From Acorus gramineus (lineage: Eukaryota > Streptophyta > Magnoliopsida > Acorales > Acoraceae): a stretch of DNA of 64,000 bases. Of the stretch, positions 34,001 to 46,332 are shown piece by piece. The stretch lies in contig CM060848.1 in assembly GCA_030737835.1 (NCBI GenBank), forward strand, positions 11,722,878-11,786,877, read 5' to 3'. Below the pieces are notes generated by a model. The model had not been told where the DNA came from and did not search any database. It worked only from the letters and a program-made list of their open reading frames with translations. The position numbers and the translations under genes are program-made. How positions within the stretch are numbered: the first letter of the stretch is position 1; each line of letters starts with the position of its first letter.

Positions 34001-37000
34001 CCCATGATCAGTACATCTGCCGAATGCATCGGTGGTACCTACAGGTGGGAGCCCTCTGTCAGGACAGCTTCAACGCGGATCCGATGAAGGGGAGAACGAT
34101 TCCATGCTCACAATGCAAACCACATAGGTCGACTACTCTCGATAGTCATATACCAATGATATCGAGTACGCTTGAACTCCCACGCAGATGTGTCGTTTGG
34201 ACACGAGGAGTAATCTCTGCTCTTGCGCAGAAATAAGCCAAGGGCATAACCCAACGGGTGGTTCATACACGCGCTTAGCAGGGGTAGGCGTAGCTTAAAC
34301 ATCATAACCACCGGTTTGAAGCACCGGTACAACAGCAAATTCCTGTGAATTCTAAGCAAGTGCATCACACGAATGCAGGGTGGTGATTACATTGCTTGCG
34401 CTCTAACTAACAAAGGTACAACCCGACAACGAGTCATACCCACGCCTAGCACAAATAAGCACGATTAGTCTAACATGCGCAATTATAATAGGATAATTCT
34501 ATCGCAGTTATATACATGGTCCACATACACGATACCATAATAATTGACTATAGGGGTCCTCCCTAACATGTATATACACCATAACAACATATCATGCAAC
34601 ATGCAAACTAATCATGGTCTAACTACACATGCATACGAAGCAACAAAATACAACCTAACATGCGTTGGATATCACCAACTTAAAAGGGAAGGGTCAAGCG
34701 CGATCTCGCGTACTAACAGGTGCATGCCAATACTCCCAAGCAAACCTGATTCAAGTAGGAACCACACCTACTTACTCAGTTCACGCAAAGAGGGAGGGCG
34801 AGAGAGAGAAGGCCTCATCATCTCAGAAAGCTGGTCATAGTTTTGCCCCAACGATATGGGCACAACAACCATACCACGCCCTCAAGTCTTATGACTAAGG
34901 AATATTAAGTATGTACCCAGTTATTAACCTAGGCATAATCATGTTAGATATTACTAACCTAGGGGGGGTAGTATTACAACTAAGACTACCTAAGACATGC
35001 CATAATCTATACATCTATATAATTACAAAGAGATACATGCCCATACAAGCAGGGCGCATGCAAACATGATCATTCACATATGAAAACAATACATAGGCAA
35101 GTACATGGTAGAATAGGGGGTTCTACACAATATACGAGCTATACAGTCATAGCATGCAATATCTAACATAATAGGGGTGCCAAGATGCCCCATGGATGCG
35201 CGATGCACGACTATGTGCATCGAGCGCTTCCCGAAGGATTGGATCGAACCACTCCCAGATACTTGGATCGTCGCGCGTCCGGTCTTCGAGATCTGCAAGA
35301 CACAACTAATGATTCTCAATTAAAATATGGAACGTCCTGACACACATATAAGCCTACATCATGAAGACCCTAACTCCTTATAGTTTTCACAACATGCATA
35401 ACAACTCCTTGACACACAATCAAACAAAATTGGTATATTTGCTACAACCAGCCCTACTATTTGAGCTCCATAGCACCAAATACACATCCACAAATTATGA
35501 AATACATCATACACGTTCTCTGACATGTTGGGATCATAATCCATGAAGACACCATAACCTGATTTAGCCTCTAAATGCCCGAAATAAAATATGTTTGGAA
35601 ACTGGTCAGTTCCCACGCGAATCTGGACATTCCATGCAAAACAGGTTCTAACTTACAACACAGATATCATAATGACACCAAATTTCATATATAGTATCTA
35701 GTGATGCCGGACAGAGGAAGAAGAGAGAGAAAGCTAAAGAGGGAGAAAATAATAATTCTTCAAATTCATCAATAATCCCCATTCCGGGTAAACCATGTGT
35801 TTAAATAATAAAACAAACTAAGTTATAACTAACCAAAACAAATCAAATCTTAACTGACCAAAACAGATCTTATCCTAACCAATCATATCCAACCATATCC
35901 TAACAAATCAAATCTAAACAAGTCTTCAAATTTAATCTAGTAAAAGATTATCTTAAATCATCCATCTAATGGTGACGATTACGTCTTGTGTATGTGCGAA
36001 TTGGGAGATCCACATCAATTCTCCCCGGCTGAGAAGAACTCGTCTCTGGCGAGTGAAGGTGACGATACTACTCCAAAAGGTTTGAATCGATCTGGCAAAA
36101 ATCATCCTCAGTGATCCACGTGGCATCTGTAACTGGCTTATTCCTCCACTTGATAAGATATCTCTGAAAAGTACCATCTTGGGCAAGGATAGTTTGATCC
36201 TCGATCACATCTTCAATTTCATGGTGGTAGTGGTGGAAGAATCGGTGAAGGCGTTATGGTCTGTGCATCTCGATCAGAAGATGTACCTGTAGGTAGTGCA
36301 GGAGGCTCAAAGGTGCCTCGGTAAGGAAATAAATCCGCCACATTGAACACTGGATTAATATTCATATCAAGAGGCAAATCAAGTACATAAGCATTAGGTC
36401 CTTGTTTACTAATGATACGAAAAGGTCCAAATGATCGGGAGTGAAGTTTCTTGAAAGAATTTTTGGGGAAACACTCCGATCGCACACGTGCCATTACTTG
36501 ATCTCCTTCCTTGAACTCTTGAAACCTGCGGTGAATATCTGCAGACAACTTATAATTTTCATTACTCAGTGTAATTTTGCGTCATATATCAGCATGTTGA
36601 ATATTTCGCATGGGTGGTAACTCATCAGGAAGTTCATCTGGGACTACATCTTGAAAATCCTCTAGTAATTTTACAAGCTTAGGTGAGGATGGGTCAACTT
36701 GTGAGTCCATGAGGGGAGAAGATATTTCACGAGACAACATGATATATATGACCCCTGACTCTTCTCCCGCTGCTTCAAATTGACCTCGAGTTAACAAGTG
36801 TAGAGGTTTTACTAGATTAGAACTAGGTGAAGATCGAGATTTATCTTTTAAATCTTTCTCTGTTGGTTTTGCAGGTTTTAGTATAATTGATTTACCTTTA
36901 TGTTTAAATACATAAGTGTTTGCGTGACCATAATGAATGGGATCCATATCAAAAATCCAAGGGCGACCTAGCAAAACATGTGCAACATCCATGGGTAATA

Positions 37001-40000
37001 CATCACACCACACGTTGTCAGAGTAATCACCCATTCGAAGTGGAACAAGACATCTCTCAGTGATGGGTAATGATGTTTGATCAACCCAAGCTACCTTAAA
37101 GGGACGAGGATGTTGTCAGGTGTTAACTTCATGCGTGCTATTCCTATTTTAGACACCACATTTAAAGAACTACCGCCATCAATGATGATTTTGCAAACTT
37201 TATCCCCACACTTCAAGAATGTGTGAAAAGGGTTGGTGCGTTTCCAGTCATCAGATGTATTGGGAGATGTGAGAATACACCTCATTACATTGACGCGGGA
37301 ATCATCATGATCATCATATTCATCAGCTGAATTAGAGGGTGCTTCTTGGGATTCTATGACTTATTCATTATCAGCATCATCAGCAACATCTTCATGTTCA
37401 TCGATCCCTATATGTAAAGCTCTATGGGGGCAACGAGAAGCAATGTGACCTTTATGATGGCAATTGAAACATTCTACAAGTTGTCGAGAGGTGGAGTTAA
37501 CTATTTCTTTGCCCTTGGTAACATTAGGTCCGGATGAAGGGTTACGAAAGGAAATTGGTTCTGATTGAATTTGTCCAGTGGATTTGTCAAATGTGGTAGT
37601 GGTACGCCCTTTTTCTTGAAAATTCCAACGTCGATTGCTGAAGGATTTGAGATATTTTTCAACCTCCAAGGATTTATGAAAAGCATCCTCCAACAATTCA
37701 ACAGTGTCATGAAGATTGACTTCTCGTTTGATGTCTGGTCTCAATCCATTAATGAACCTTGCAGTGGATACCCAAGGCTCTTCAGTGAGGTCACATCGCA
37801 TCATAGCTTCTTCGAACTTGTCCATATATTCTGTTACACTCAATGAGCCTTGACGTAAGTTCATTAATTGATCAAGCAATTGTTTACGATAATGAGATGG
37901 TAGATACTTTTCTTTAAGTTTTTGTTTCATCTCAGCCCATAAGTGGAGTGGTTCTTCACCTAGACGCTCAATATTGCGCTGCACGCTTTGCCAGTATCGC
38001 TTTGCAGACCCGGACAACTTCATTTTTGCAAAACGGATGCGACAATTATCTGACATGTCGTACCACTCAAAATAGTCTTCTATGTCAGCTAACCAATCTA
38101 GAAATGCATTGGGATCCAATCTTCCATCAAAACTCGAGGCATCGACCTTAACTTTCTTGGTGATGTTGTCAATGTCATCTTGATAATTTCCATGGATCTC
38201 TTGGCGGGGTCTGTTAAATCCTTGTAGAGCACGTCTATCTTGGTACCTATTGGGTTGTCTGTGGATCCTAGGTGGTTGTAAATGATCCTTAAAGTCATTT
38301 TCTATCCCATTATTTTGTCTGTGGTCGAAAGGAAATCTACGATTTCTTTGTGGACCATGAGGGGAAGTTGGGTGTGTACGGGCATTCGAAGGCAAATCTA
38401 AAGGAACTTCGGCATGAGCCGAGGATGGGTCAACCCTAGGTCTAGGAGGAATTGGGAGAAGTCCATCTTGAGGGTTCTGATTTGGAAGACTATTATCTGG
38501 CTGATTACTCAAGGCTCTCACTATTAGGGCAAGTTGTTCAGATATTTTATCTATTTCATTACGTAACTCCCCTACAGATGTGTTCAAAGATGTGTTTAAA
38601 TTGACAATAGAATGGGGGGGTGAGGTTAAGCATAAAATCACCCACACCCAACCACTTTTATTTGCTTTATTGGGAAGCGTGCGGAGAAGCACCACACACT
38701 TGAAAATATCCCACCCACCGAAACCCAGTAACGGCCAAACCCAGATACGATTCAGAACTGCATATTTTTTAAAACGTTACCGGAATTCGATGAAATTTTT
38801 GTAGGTGGTACAAAACGGTACCAGGACCCATAATATGCAGTTAGATTTTCAATCAGAGTATTCCAACTCACGCAGATAGCTAATAACCAAAATTTTAGCG
38901 ACTCCGATCGAAAAACAAGACTCCAAATGACACAGACACAACACTTATGACCATTTGTCTCCCTCCTTTAAGGCGTTCTCTTTATCCTTGTCATCTGTCA
39001 CTATTCCTAAGTCCTATAGAGAGGCCCTTTCTCATCTTGGCTGGAAGAAGGCAATGGAAGAGGAAATGCATGCTTTACAGTTGAATCATACTTGGGAGCT
39101 TCTTCCTAAGCCTGTTGGTGCCCATATTGTTGGTTGTCATTGGGTCTTCACTGTGAAACAGAATCCAAATGGTACTATTAACATATTGAAAGCTCGTCTT
39201 GTTGCACAGGGGTTCACTCAGACATATGGCATTGACTACACAGAGACTTTCTCTCCAGTGGCCAAATTGAACTCAGTTCGCATTATTATATCACTTGCCG
39301 CCAATCTTGACTGGCCGCTTCACCAACTTGATGTAAAAAATGCCTTTTTGCATGGAGATCTGACTGAGACGGTTTACATGGCTCAACCTCCTGGGTTTGA
39401 GTCCAAGGGGGAGTGTGTTTGTCATCTCAAGAAGTCTATCTATGGACTCAAACAATCTCCTCATGCGTGGTTTGACAAATTCAATAAGTCAGTGGTTACA
39501 CATGGCATGACTAGAAGCCACGCTGACCATTCAGTGTTCTTTAAAAAAAAAAAGCTGGGCATTGTGATTTTGGTTGTATACGTGGATGATATTATTATTA
39601 CTGGGAGCGACAAGAAGGGCATTCAAACTCTTATTCATCATCTGAGCTTGAGCTTTCTTACAAAAAGACTTGGGCAAGCTTCATTATTTTCTAGGAATTG
39701 AGGTTGCACGATCAAAGAATGGCATTTGTTTGTCTCAGAGGAAATACACCCTTGACATCCCAAGGGACATGGGTTATCTTGGCTCTAAACCTGCTATTAC
39801 ACCTATGGAGACTAATTAGAAATTGATGCCTGATGTTGGTGACTTAGTTAATGACCCAAAGATGTATAGGAGACTTGTAGGTAAGCTGATTTACCTGACC
39901 ATTACTCGTCCAGATATATCATATGCCTTCAGTGTTGTGAATCAATTTATGGCCAGTCCACGGGTTTCTCACATGGATGCAGTCATCTGTATTTTGAAGT

Positions 40001-43000
40001 ACCTCAAGGGGACTCCAGGTCGTGGTCTTCTCTATCAATCATCTGGAAAGGTTCTCCTTCAGACAGAAGATCTACTACTGGCTATTGTACTTTCCTGGGA
40101 GGCAACCTTGTTACTTGGAAAAAGTAAGAAGCAATCTGTTGCGGCTCGCTCAAGTGTTGAGGCTGAGCATCGTGCAATGGCTCACACAGCCTGTGAGCTA
40201 ACATGGTTGAGAACACTTTTGCAAGAGTTTGGAATCTCAATACAAGATCCAGCTTCTCTCGACTGTGCTAATCAGGCAGCCATTCACATAGCTAGCTTTC
40301 ATGAGAGGACAAAACACATTGAAGTTGATTGTCACTTCATCTGTTCTAAAGTGGCATCAAAAGAGATTGTGACTCCATTTGTACCCTCTAGGAATCAGCT
40401 AGCAGACATCTTCACTAAGGCGCTTCCAAAGCATGAGATTGATTCAATTTGCAGCAAGCTGGGAGTTGTTGATATTTACTCTCCAGCTTGAGGGGGAGTG
40501 TTGCTGGAACAGCCTATTCAATAGCATTGAATAGGTTGTCCTTTCCTATGTTGCTAAAACAGAGAATTGTAACCTACTCAAGAGAATTGAATAGGTTGTT
40601 CTTTTCTATTTTGTTGTAACAGCCTGTTCAAGAGAATTGAATAGGCTGCTCTTTCCTATTTGGTTGGAACAACCTATTCAATATCATTGAATTGGTTGTC
40701 TACATTTAATAGGTTGCCCTTTCTGTTTTTTTATATCTTTTGAGTATATATAAGCATATGTAACCTACTCCTCTTGGTAGAATATATGAAAAATAAAATG
40801 ATTCTTTTCCCTTATCAACTCTGGTTATCTATATTTAATAAGTTGCCCTTTCTGTTTTTTTATATCTTTTGAGTATATATAAGCATATGTAACCTACTCC
40901 TCTTGGTAGAATATATGAAAAATAAAATGATTCTTTTCCCTTATCAACTCTTGCAATCCCACATTCAACACCATCTATCAAATATTGTCAATATATATCG
41001 ATGATTCACAATATATCTATGATGTCAGTGATGACTTTATCAATATATTACCCAATCAATAACATGAACCGATAAATCAATATATCTGTTGATAATTGAT
41101 ATTTTAAACTAGGTAGCATGGTGTCTCAGGCAAAGCTAAACTTCTGGCAAACAAAAAAAATCTACTGAACTGCAAAATGTTCTGACATAAGTTTGTTTGA
41201 TCTAGAGTGCCAAATCAATGGGGGAGAAAGGAAAACCTTGGCCATTGTTACAATGTCAGGAATGACACCCTGTGTCTCAAAACCCCAATAATGACTTCCA
41301 GTTCGTCCAAACCCACTCTGGACTTCATCCGCTATGCAGACACCGCCAGCCTTGCGTACAATATCGTATACCAATTTTAGGTATCCGGGAGCCAGTTCAA
41401 CTGCCCCTCCAACCCCCTAAAAGATAAGAACAAGAAACTGTGTCAGTGGAAAAAAAGGTTCAGAATATTTGTTAGAGACATAAAAAACTCTTCATATTAA
41501 CACTCAACTCATAAAGGTAGGAATATGAACCTGTATGGTTTCTGCAATAAATCCTGCAATTTTTCCAGGGGTACCATAGTCAATGTGATCTTGGAGTTCT
41601 TTAGCATAAAGAGCAGCATCAGAGCCAAATACCCCTCGATATGGATCAGGGTTAACCACATGATGAATTTCACCCTATAAAGGATGAAAGAAATAAGAAA
41701 GACATGATGTATAATTAACGTATTTATAAATCAATGCGCTCATAGTCATTCACGACAAAGTGGATAGCTGATACACAAAGACGTAACCAAGTGAATAAAT
41801 GATAAAACTGAGATAATAAAAAGCATAAAATAAGACATCTAATTAATTAACAGGAGTAGATATGGGGTGATGGCTAGGTGTGTATATTTTAAGATAAGAT
41901 GCATATTGATTGAAAAATGTAGGCTATCAAATCAAATGGCCTATCCCCAAGGAGGGAAAGAGACTGGATATGCTTCTAGCTTTTTGTCATTTTCTTTTTG
42001 CATAAAATAGCTGCTCACTCGAGCCCAGAACTTTACCCGTCAGCCCAAGCTCTTTAAAATTGCTCAAAGCAATGCCTCCTTTACTAACTGAAATACTTGT
42101 CTGTAACTACATTTGCAGCCCATAGATAACGGAAATCTGATTTCACATACCATGTCTGATAGAACTTCTAAATTTGTTTGAACTAGGGCCCCATTTGGTA
42201 TACGTCATTATTTTAGAAGGATTCTTTTTTACCAATAATCACTTTACCATGTATTTTAGACTGTTTGGTTCATCTATGTATTCCTACCCAGATTCATTTT
42301 CTAGTGTTTGGTGTGTGCATGGAAAATGATGAGGAATTAGTTTAAATACCAACAATACCCTCATCAGTAGTCTTGTGCATATATTTAAAAATCGCTCTTT
42401 CATTTTACCATAATTATTATAAAAAAAACTGACTAAAACCAACACAATAAAATATTTAGTAATAAAATAAATAAATTTATCACACATATAACTAAACACA
42501 AAACAAGGATGATACCCTAAATAAGTTGCATGTTACATTTTATTTAAATATCCAAGTCGAGAACATAATGATAATATCCAAAAAAAGAGAATGTGATTAT
42601 TTAATTTAATTATAAATATGAATTATAATTTAAAATTATGTTATTAATGTAGGAGTATAATCGTTATTAAAAAAAAAGGAATCCCCAAGGACTATAAGAA
42701 TCCCACCAAATTGGTGGGATTTAAAATCCACCCCATTTTCTCTCATACTTGGATTTTGAATCCATTAGGACCCACTTTTCCTCCCAAGATTACCACCAAC
42801 GAAACAGGTTACAGGTGTGTTCCCAAACTTTCCGGGTAAGAATCAAAATCCACCCTAAAATACCACATACCAAACAGGGCCTAGGAGTATTCTAAGGTTC
42901 ATAGCACAACCAAAAATACAGTGATGTGAGACAGCATAATAGTGTTCTTTCTGTTTGCAGGCAAAAGATCCAATTATAGTTTGAGTGGCAATTTGCTGTG

Positions 43001-45199
43001 AGTGTGTATAAGCGTGCCATTGCTTGAGGAAAACAAGTTTGGAAGATCTTGGGATTCAAATCAATGTATCGAATAACACATAGGAATCATTTAACATGAA
43101 AAGAAGCAGATATAACTAAGCACTTAGTCAAAGCCAGATGTACTGTACATATTAAACAATTTGGATTACATCAACATAAATGTACAAACCTGAGGCAGCG
43201 GGTATTTCCAAGTATTCAGTGCAGTCAGTCCTATGGTGCCAGCACTTCCACCGTGATAAGCATTCCGTAAAGCAATCATACTAAGATTACCACTGTAAAG
43301 TCGGGCCATCATCATTGCTAACTCATTTGCTTCAGTCCCAGAATTCACAAAATATACAACCTGTAATTGAAATTAAAAAAGAAAAGACATGGAGACCCTC
43401 AATTGGCAATGATGGTGTAACCAACAAGAATCAGTACTTTATTATCAACAAGTTAAGCACCAGTATGGTCCTCTTGAAGAAGCATTAAGCATATTGCAGA
43501 TGAGCATTTGTGATTCAATAAAACAAATGAACAAAGCATTAGACAAAAGAATGGCAATATACATTTGGGAGATCCACTCAAAAATAGCACAGGGCCCATT
43601 TTGAATTTCCACAATTCAGTGAATGCTAGCATTCGTAAAGATCAAATATAGAAAATATTTGTAGTGATAGTCTGATTGACCTCTCCAAAAAAAATTGAAA
43701 AGATTGGCTTCAACTGTGAAGTGTAATGGTTATTTGGGCTATGAGACTTTGAGTGAACTTTCAATATTAGATTCATTGTCATTATAGGAATTGAACAATT
43801 GGATTCCTTGAGAAATAATACAAATGTAAAGCCTACCATAGGGAAATTGTTTAATAATCATATATGTTCTAGCCCTAAACCCTTTTTATTATATTGATTA
43901 AAATGGATTATGGTGTAATATAACCATTCTCCCAAATTCAACCAGGTAAGCAAGAATGCAACTGCTTTTACAAATATGACTAATTCACATATTATGAGAT
44001 ATTTTAAAATACCCTTAAATTCTGTTCTGTGCAGATTAGAATTTCATCTTTTAAGCATATAAATAACAGCACTTCTCACAACAGATCAGATTATTCTCTC
44101 TCTATTTGTACCTACATAAAAGTATGAGAATGCACGACACGCTATCATTCTCCTCTTGCAACCACACAGACTTGACTTTGACTCATCTTTAGAATATTAA
44201 AGCTAAAATACATATAGCACGATAAAAGTATTGAAAAAAAAAAAAAAGAGAGAGACCTTCAGGTTCCCTGGCATCTTTGAAGCCAAGGCTTCCGCGAATT
44301 CGACAATGGCATGGTGCAGATATATAGTGGTCGTATGTTGGAGAAGCTTTGTTTGTTCCACAATGGCATTGACGATGTCCGGGTGACAGTGCCCGCAGGA
44401 AACCGTGACAATTCCCGCAAATGCATCAAGGTAACGCCTTCCCGAATCATCAAATAGATATTGCATCTTTCCTTCTACAATATTGAGCTGTAAATAAAAT
44501 AAAACAACTTTTCAATATCAAATCCCCCAAAAAATACTGTGAGAGAGTCACACTTAAACCAGATTGTGGAGTAGTTCACAAACATCAAAAGATCAAATTT
44601 TTAAAAATACCCATTGTAAAAGACATTGTACATGATGCTACAAAGTACCCAAAAACAAGTTTGATTCAGATTTTCACAAAACAGTGTAAAAGAATTAGAA
44701 TTTCAATAACATGTACAAGACTGCTAGTCGGGGTATTTTTGGTATTTAAACCAAATATTCTTATAGCTTTTCATGCCCAAACCAAATAATCTAATGAAAT
44801 TTGAATTCCCAGAACCAATCAAATCCTTAGTAATAGAAAGATCTTTCCTTTCCATACGAAAAAACACACACAGATAGATTAAACAAAAGGGGACCCATTT
44901 CAAAACCCTAGATTCAGAATATATTAAAAAAAAAAAAAAGCAGAGCTTCGTTTCTTTACAGGCTTCTGATAGTAATGAAACAGCGACGGCCCGAGGAAGG
45001 ACTTCCGCTTTTGAAAGATCTCGTCCGCCGACATTCCGTTGTACGGCCTCGGCTCGTAATCGAAAGGGGGGATAATCGGAGGTGATTCGGGAGACGACGA
45101 GGCCGGGACCGCGAAGGACCGAGAGCCATTGTAGAGGAAGCTCTGGAGCCTCCCTTTCGCTCGTAAGCCCTTCTCGCAGAGGCTCCGCTGCATATACAT
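28042..45199 (-). CDS. AGT2: Alanine:glyoxylate aminotransferase 2, mitochondrial
   Basis: Nine coding exons (45199-44960, 44487-44257, 43360-43190, 41674-41531, 41416-41237, 29611-29386, 28687-28574, 28482-28396, 28085-28042) with GT/AG introns give 478 residues, close to Arabidopsis AGT2 (At4g39660). It is a class III pyridoxal-phosphate aminotransferase; family members transfer the amino group of alanine to glyoxylate, giving pyruvate and glycine. Seen motifs: [20 protein letters not shown], the phosphate cup NSGTEAN (163-169), ADE with Asp292, the cofactor lysine in PDIVTMAK (Lys322), and [14 protein letters not shown]. The N-terminus ([18 protein letters not shown]) is basic, Ser/Arg-rich and lacks acids early on, fitting a mitochondrial presequence. 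The ATG at 45199 was chosen because no ATG lies upstream in frame; 45193 is an alternative start. All motifs favour AGT2 over its paralogues AGT3 and PYD4. Intron 5 is 11.6 kb and filled with retroelements, yet every exon is intact. Confidence 0.93.
29947..32668 (-). mobile_element. Ty1/copia fossil, 5' portion (LTR, gag, protease, integrase)
   Basis: Read on the minus strand: an LTR (32668-32353) ends ATTCGACA and is followed at once by the primer site TGGTACCAGAGC (32352-32341). Then come gag, a zinc knuckle ([14 protein letters not shown]), protease ([12 protein letters not shown]) and integrase ([24 protein letters not shown]-type region). The portion ends at 29947 against a host CCATC that reappears at 40971, directly after the LTR of the 3' portion. 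The two portions therefore seem to derive from one insertion whose parts now lie in opposite orientations. The element is broken, with several breaks. LTR similarity to 40499-40970 is high but clearly below that of the copia at 10239, so it is older. Confidence 0.85.
32669..33679. mobile_element. Ty3-type LTR segment inside the nest
   Basis: This 1-kb, GC-richer segment ends at 33679 with GGGGCGTGACA, i.e. TGTCACGCCCC on the minus strand, a common terminus of plant Ty3 LTRs. It abuts a copia fragment at ATAAG (33680-33684). It holds two diverged copies of a module (about 32868-32937 and 33090-33160) rich in TCCCAGG/GAG and ending in a TACGTGAC-like box. A related module occurs in inverse orientation at 33850-33930. 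The element is a fossil; exact limits are uncertain. Confidence 0.5.
33680..33835 (-). mobile_element. Copia linker fragment within the nest
   Basis: The minus strand encodes [17 protein letters not shown], then [18 protein letters not shown]. This is the integrase to reverse-transcriptase linker type of the surrounding copia family. CTTAT stands at its edge here and also at 38945-38949, where copia sequence resumes. That fits a 5-bp duplication made when a Ty3-type element inserted into the copia. Confidence 0.6.
33836..38944 (-). mobile_element. Ty3/chromovirus fossil
   Basis: Recognisable minus-strand parts are: gag (about 38600-37370; core [20 protein letters not shown]) with zinc knuckle [14 protein letters not shown]; a protease-type region ([10 protein letters not shown]) with the following [20 protein letters not shown] segment; an integrase tail ([20 protein letters not shown], about 36450); and a chromodomain ([20 protein letters not shown], about 36180-36120) that marks it as a chromovirus. 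LTR or untranslated sequence makes up about 33836-35940 and 38700-38944. The element is broken with several breaks and sits inside the copia insertion. Reading frames on the plus strand in this range are shadows. Confidence 0.8.
38945..40970 (+). mobile_element. Ty1/copia fossil, 3' portion (reverse transcriptase, RNase H, LTR)
   Basis: The plus strand encodes the copia reverse transcriptase ([41 protein letters not shown]) and RNase H ([22 protein letters not shown]). A purine tract GAGGGGGAG follows, then the LTR at 40499-40970 (TGTTGCTGG to ATTCAACA). This LTR carries an internal tandem duplication of about 120 bp and several CCTATTCAA/TTGAATAGG inverted motifs. CCATC follows at 40971-40975, matching 29942-29946. 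The element is broken, with a few breaks. Confidence 0.9.
42187..42881. mobile_element. Harbinger-like MITE in AGT2 intron 4
   Basis: The terminal inverted repeats are GGCCCCATTTGGTATACGTC at left and, reverse-complemented, GGCCCTGTTTGGTATGTGGT at right, continuing to GATTCTTTTTTACC/GATTCTTACC. The flanks show TAG on both sides (42184-42186, 42882-42884), compatible with a 3-bp PIF/Harbinger duplication. It is non-coding. A partial inverted relative is at 6985-7173. Confidence 0.65.
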
Positions 45200-45480
45200 C
45201 GCCCGATTCGATGAACAGAACCTTCTCTCTCTCACTCGAATTCCAAATTCAAAGAAACCCTAATGAAGGAAACAAAATAAATAAAGATTCAGCTTTTCTG
45301 TCTTTCCTTTTTGGAGAGGATGAGAGCTACACGTGCTTGAAAATTTTGGCGGCTTGTTTCGGTTATAGATTCGCCGGGTGGCGATGACGTGGCACTGAGC
45401 AGATTCCCACCCTTTCCGCGACAGGTAGGGATACATCCACTACCTAATTTACTATGCCCACCACCGAATTATATCTTGGT
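45200..45480 (-). promoter_or_regulatory. Presumed AGT2 promoter and 5' leader
   Basis: This is DNA immediately upstream of the AGT2 start on the minus strand. It includes a GAGAGAGAGAAGG run (45233-45221) of the kind frequent in plant leaders, and moderate GC content up to about 45420. No TATA box is clear. Assigned by position. Confidence 0.35.
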
Positions 45481-46332
45481 AATTTTTTTCAAACCCACTA
45501 TCTTATAAACATTCAATAATGATTCACATGTCCACGTATCCGTATAAGTTACATTATATAGCATAAGTGTTAATATCTATTTTATCATTTTTTTTTCTTT
45601 TTCATAATTACTTTCTATAATCAATGAGTCGATTATGATTATTGGTGATGTTGAATGATTTTTTGAATTTTTTTGGATGATCAAATCCTATGATTTTTTA
45701 TAATTAATAATCTTTTGTCTTTTGCTTTATAAGGTGAAAAAAATACATGATCTGTGTCTTTATGTCCGTTTGCTGCTTCTTCTTTTTTTTCTCCACCTAA
45801 AACAGAATTTGTATTTGGGTCTCATTCTTTGTTGTGCATTTTTTTACAATTTTTTATTATTGAATTCGATGCTAGATGTTAAATCTGGTAACCTTTGGTC
45901 TGATGGCGTTTGATCTTACATTATTATTTTACATTGGCATAAATTGTGGAACATTAAATTAGTTACATTTTAAACTATTATTTTGGACTTATATATACTA
46001 GTTGTTGTGAATGTACAAATGTACATGAATAAAGTCTAATATATTTTTAAATAACATTCATGTCAATAATTTAGTCACAATATATAACATCTTAACCAAA
46101 ATATGACTATAAAATGTAAGTAATCTAATGCCTATTTATTCATCCATTTAACCAAAATATCTGTTTTTTTCCTATGAAGATACCAAACCCGCTATTATGT
46201 AGTTATAAAACTAGTTATACATTACCCAATATATTATTCTAACTTTGATTGTCAAATGAAATATACACGTGAATAGAAACTCAAATGAATATATTTCGAC
46301 TCATTTAAGAAAAAATTATTGAGAACCTTGGA
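45481..46332. other. AT-rich intergenic DNA
   Basis: I see no gene or element I can support in this stretch. A 63-residue plus-strand frame at 45722-45913 is hydrophobic and matches nothing I know. Confidence 0.5.
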
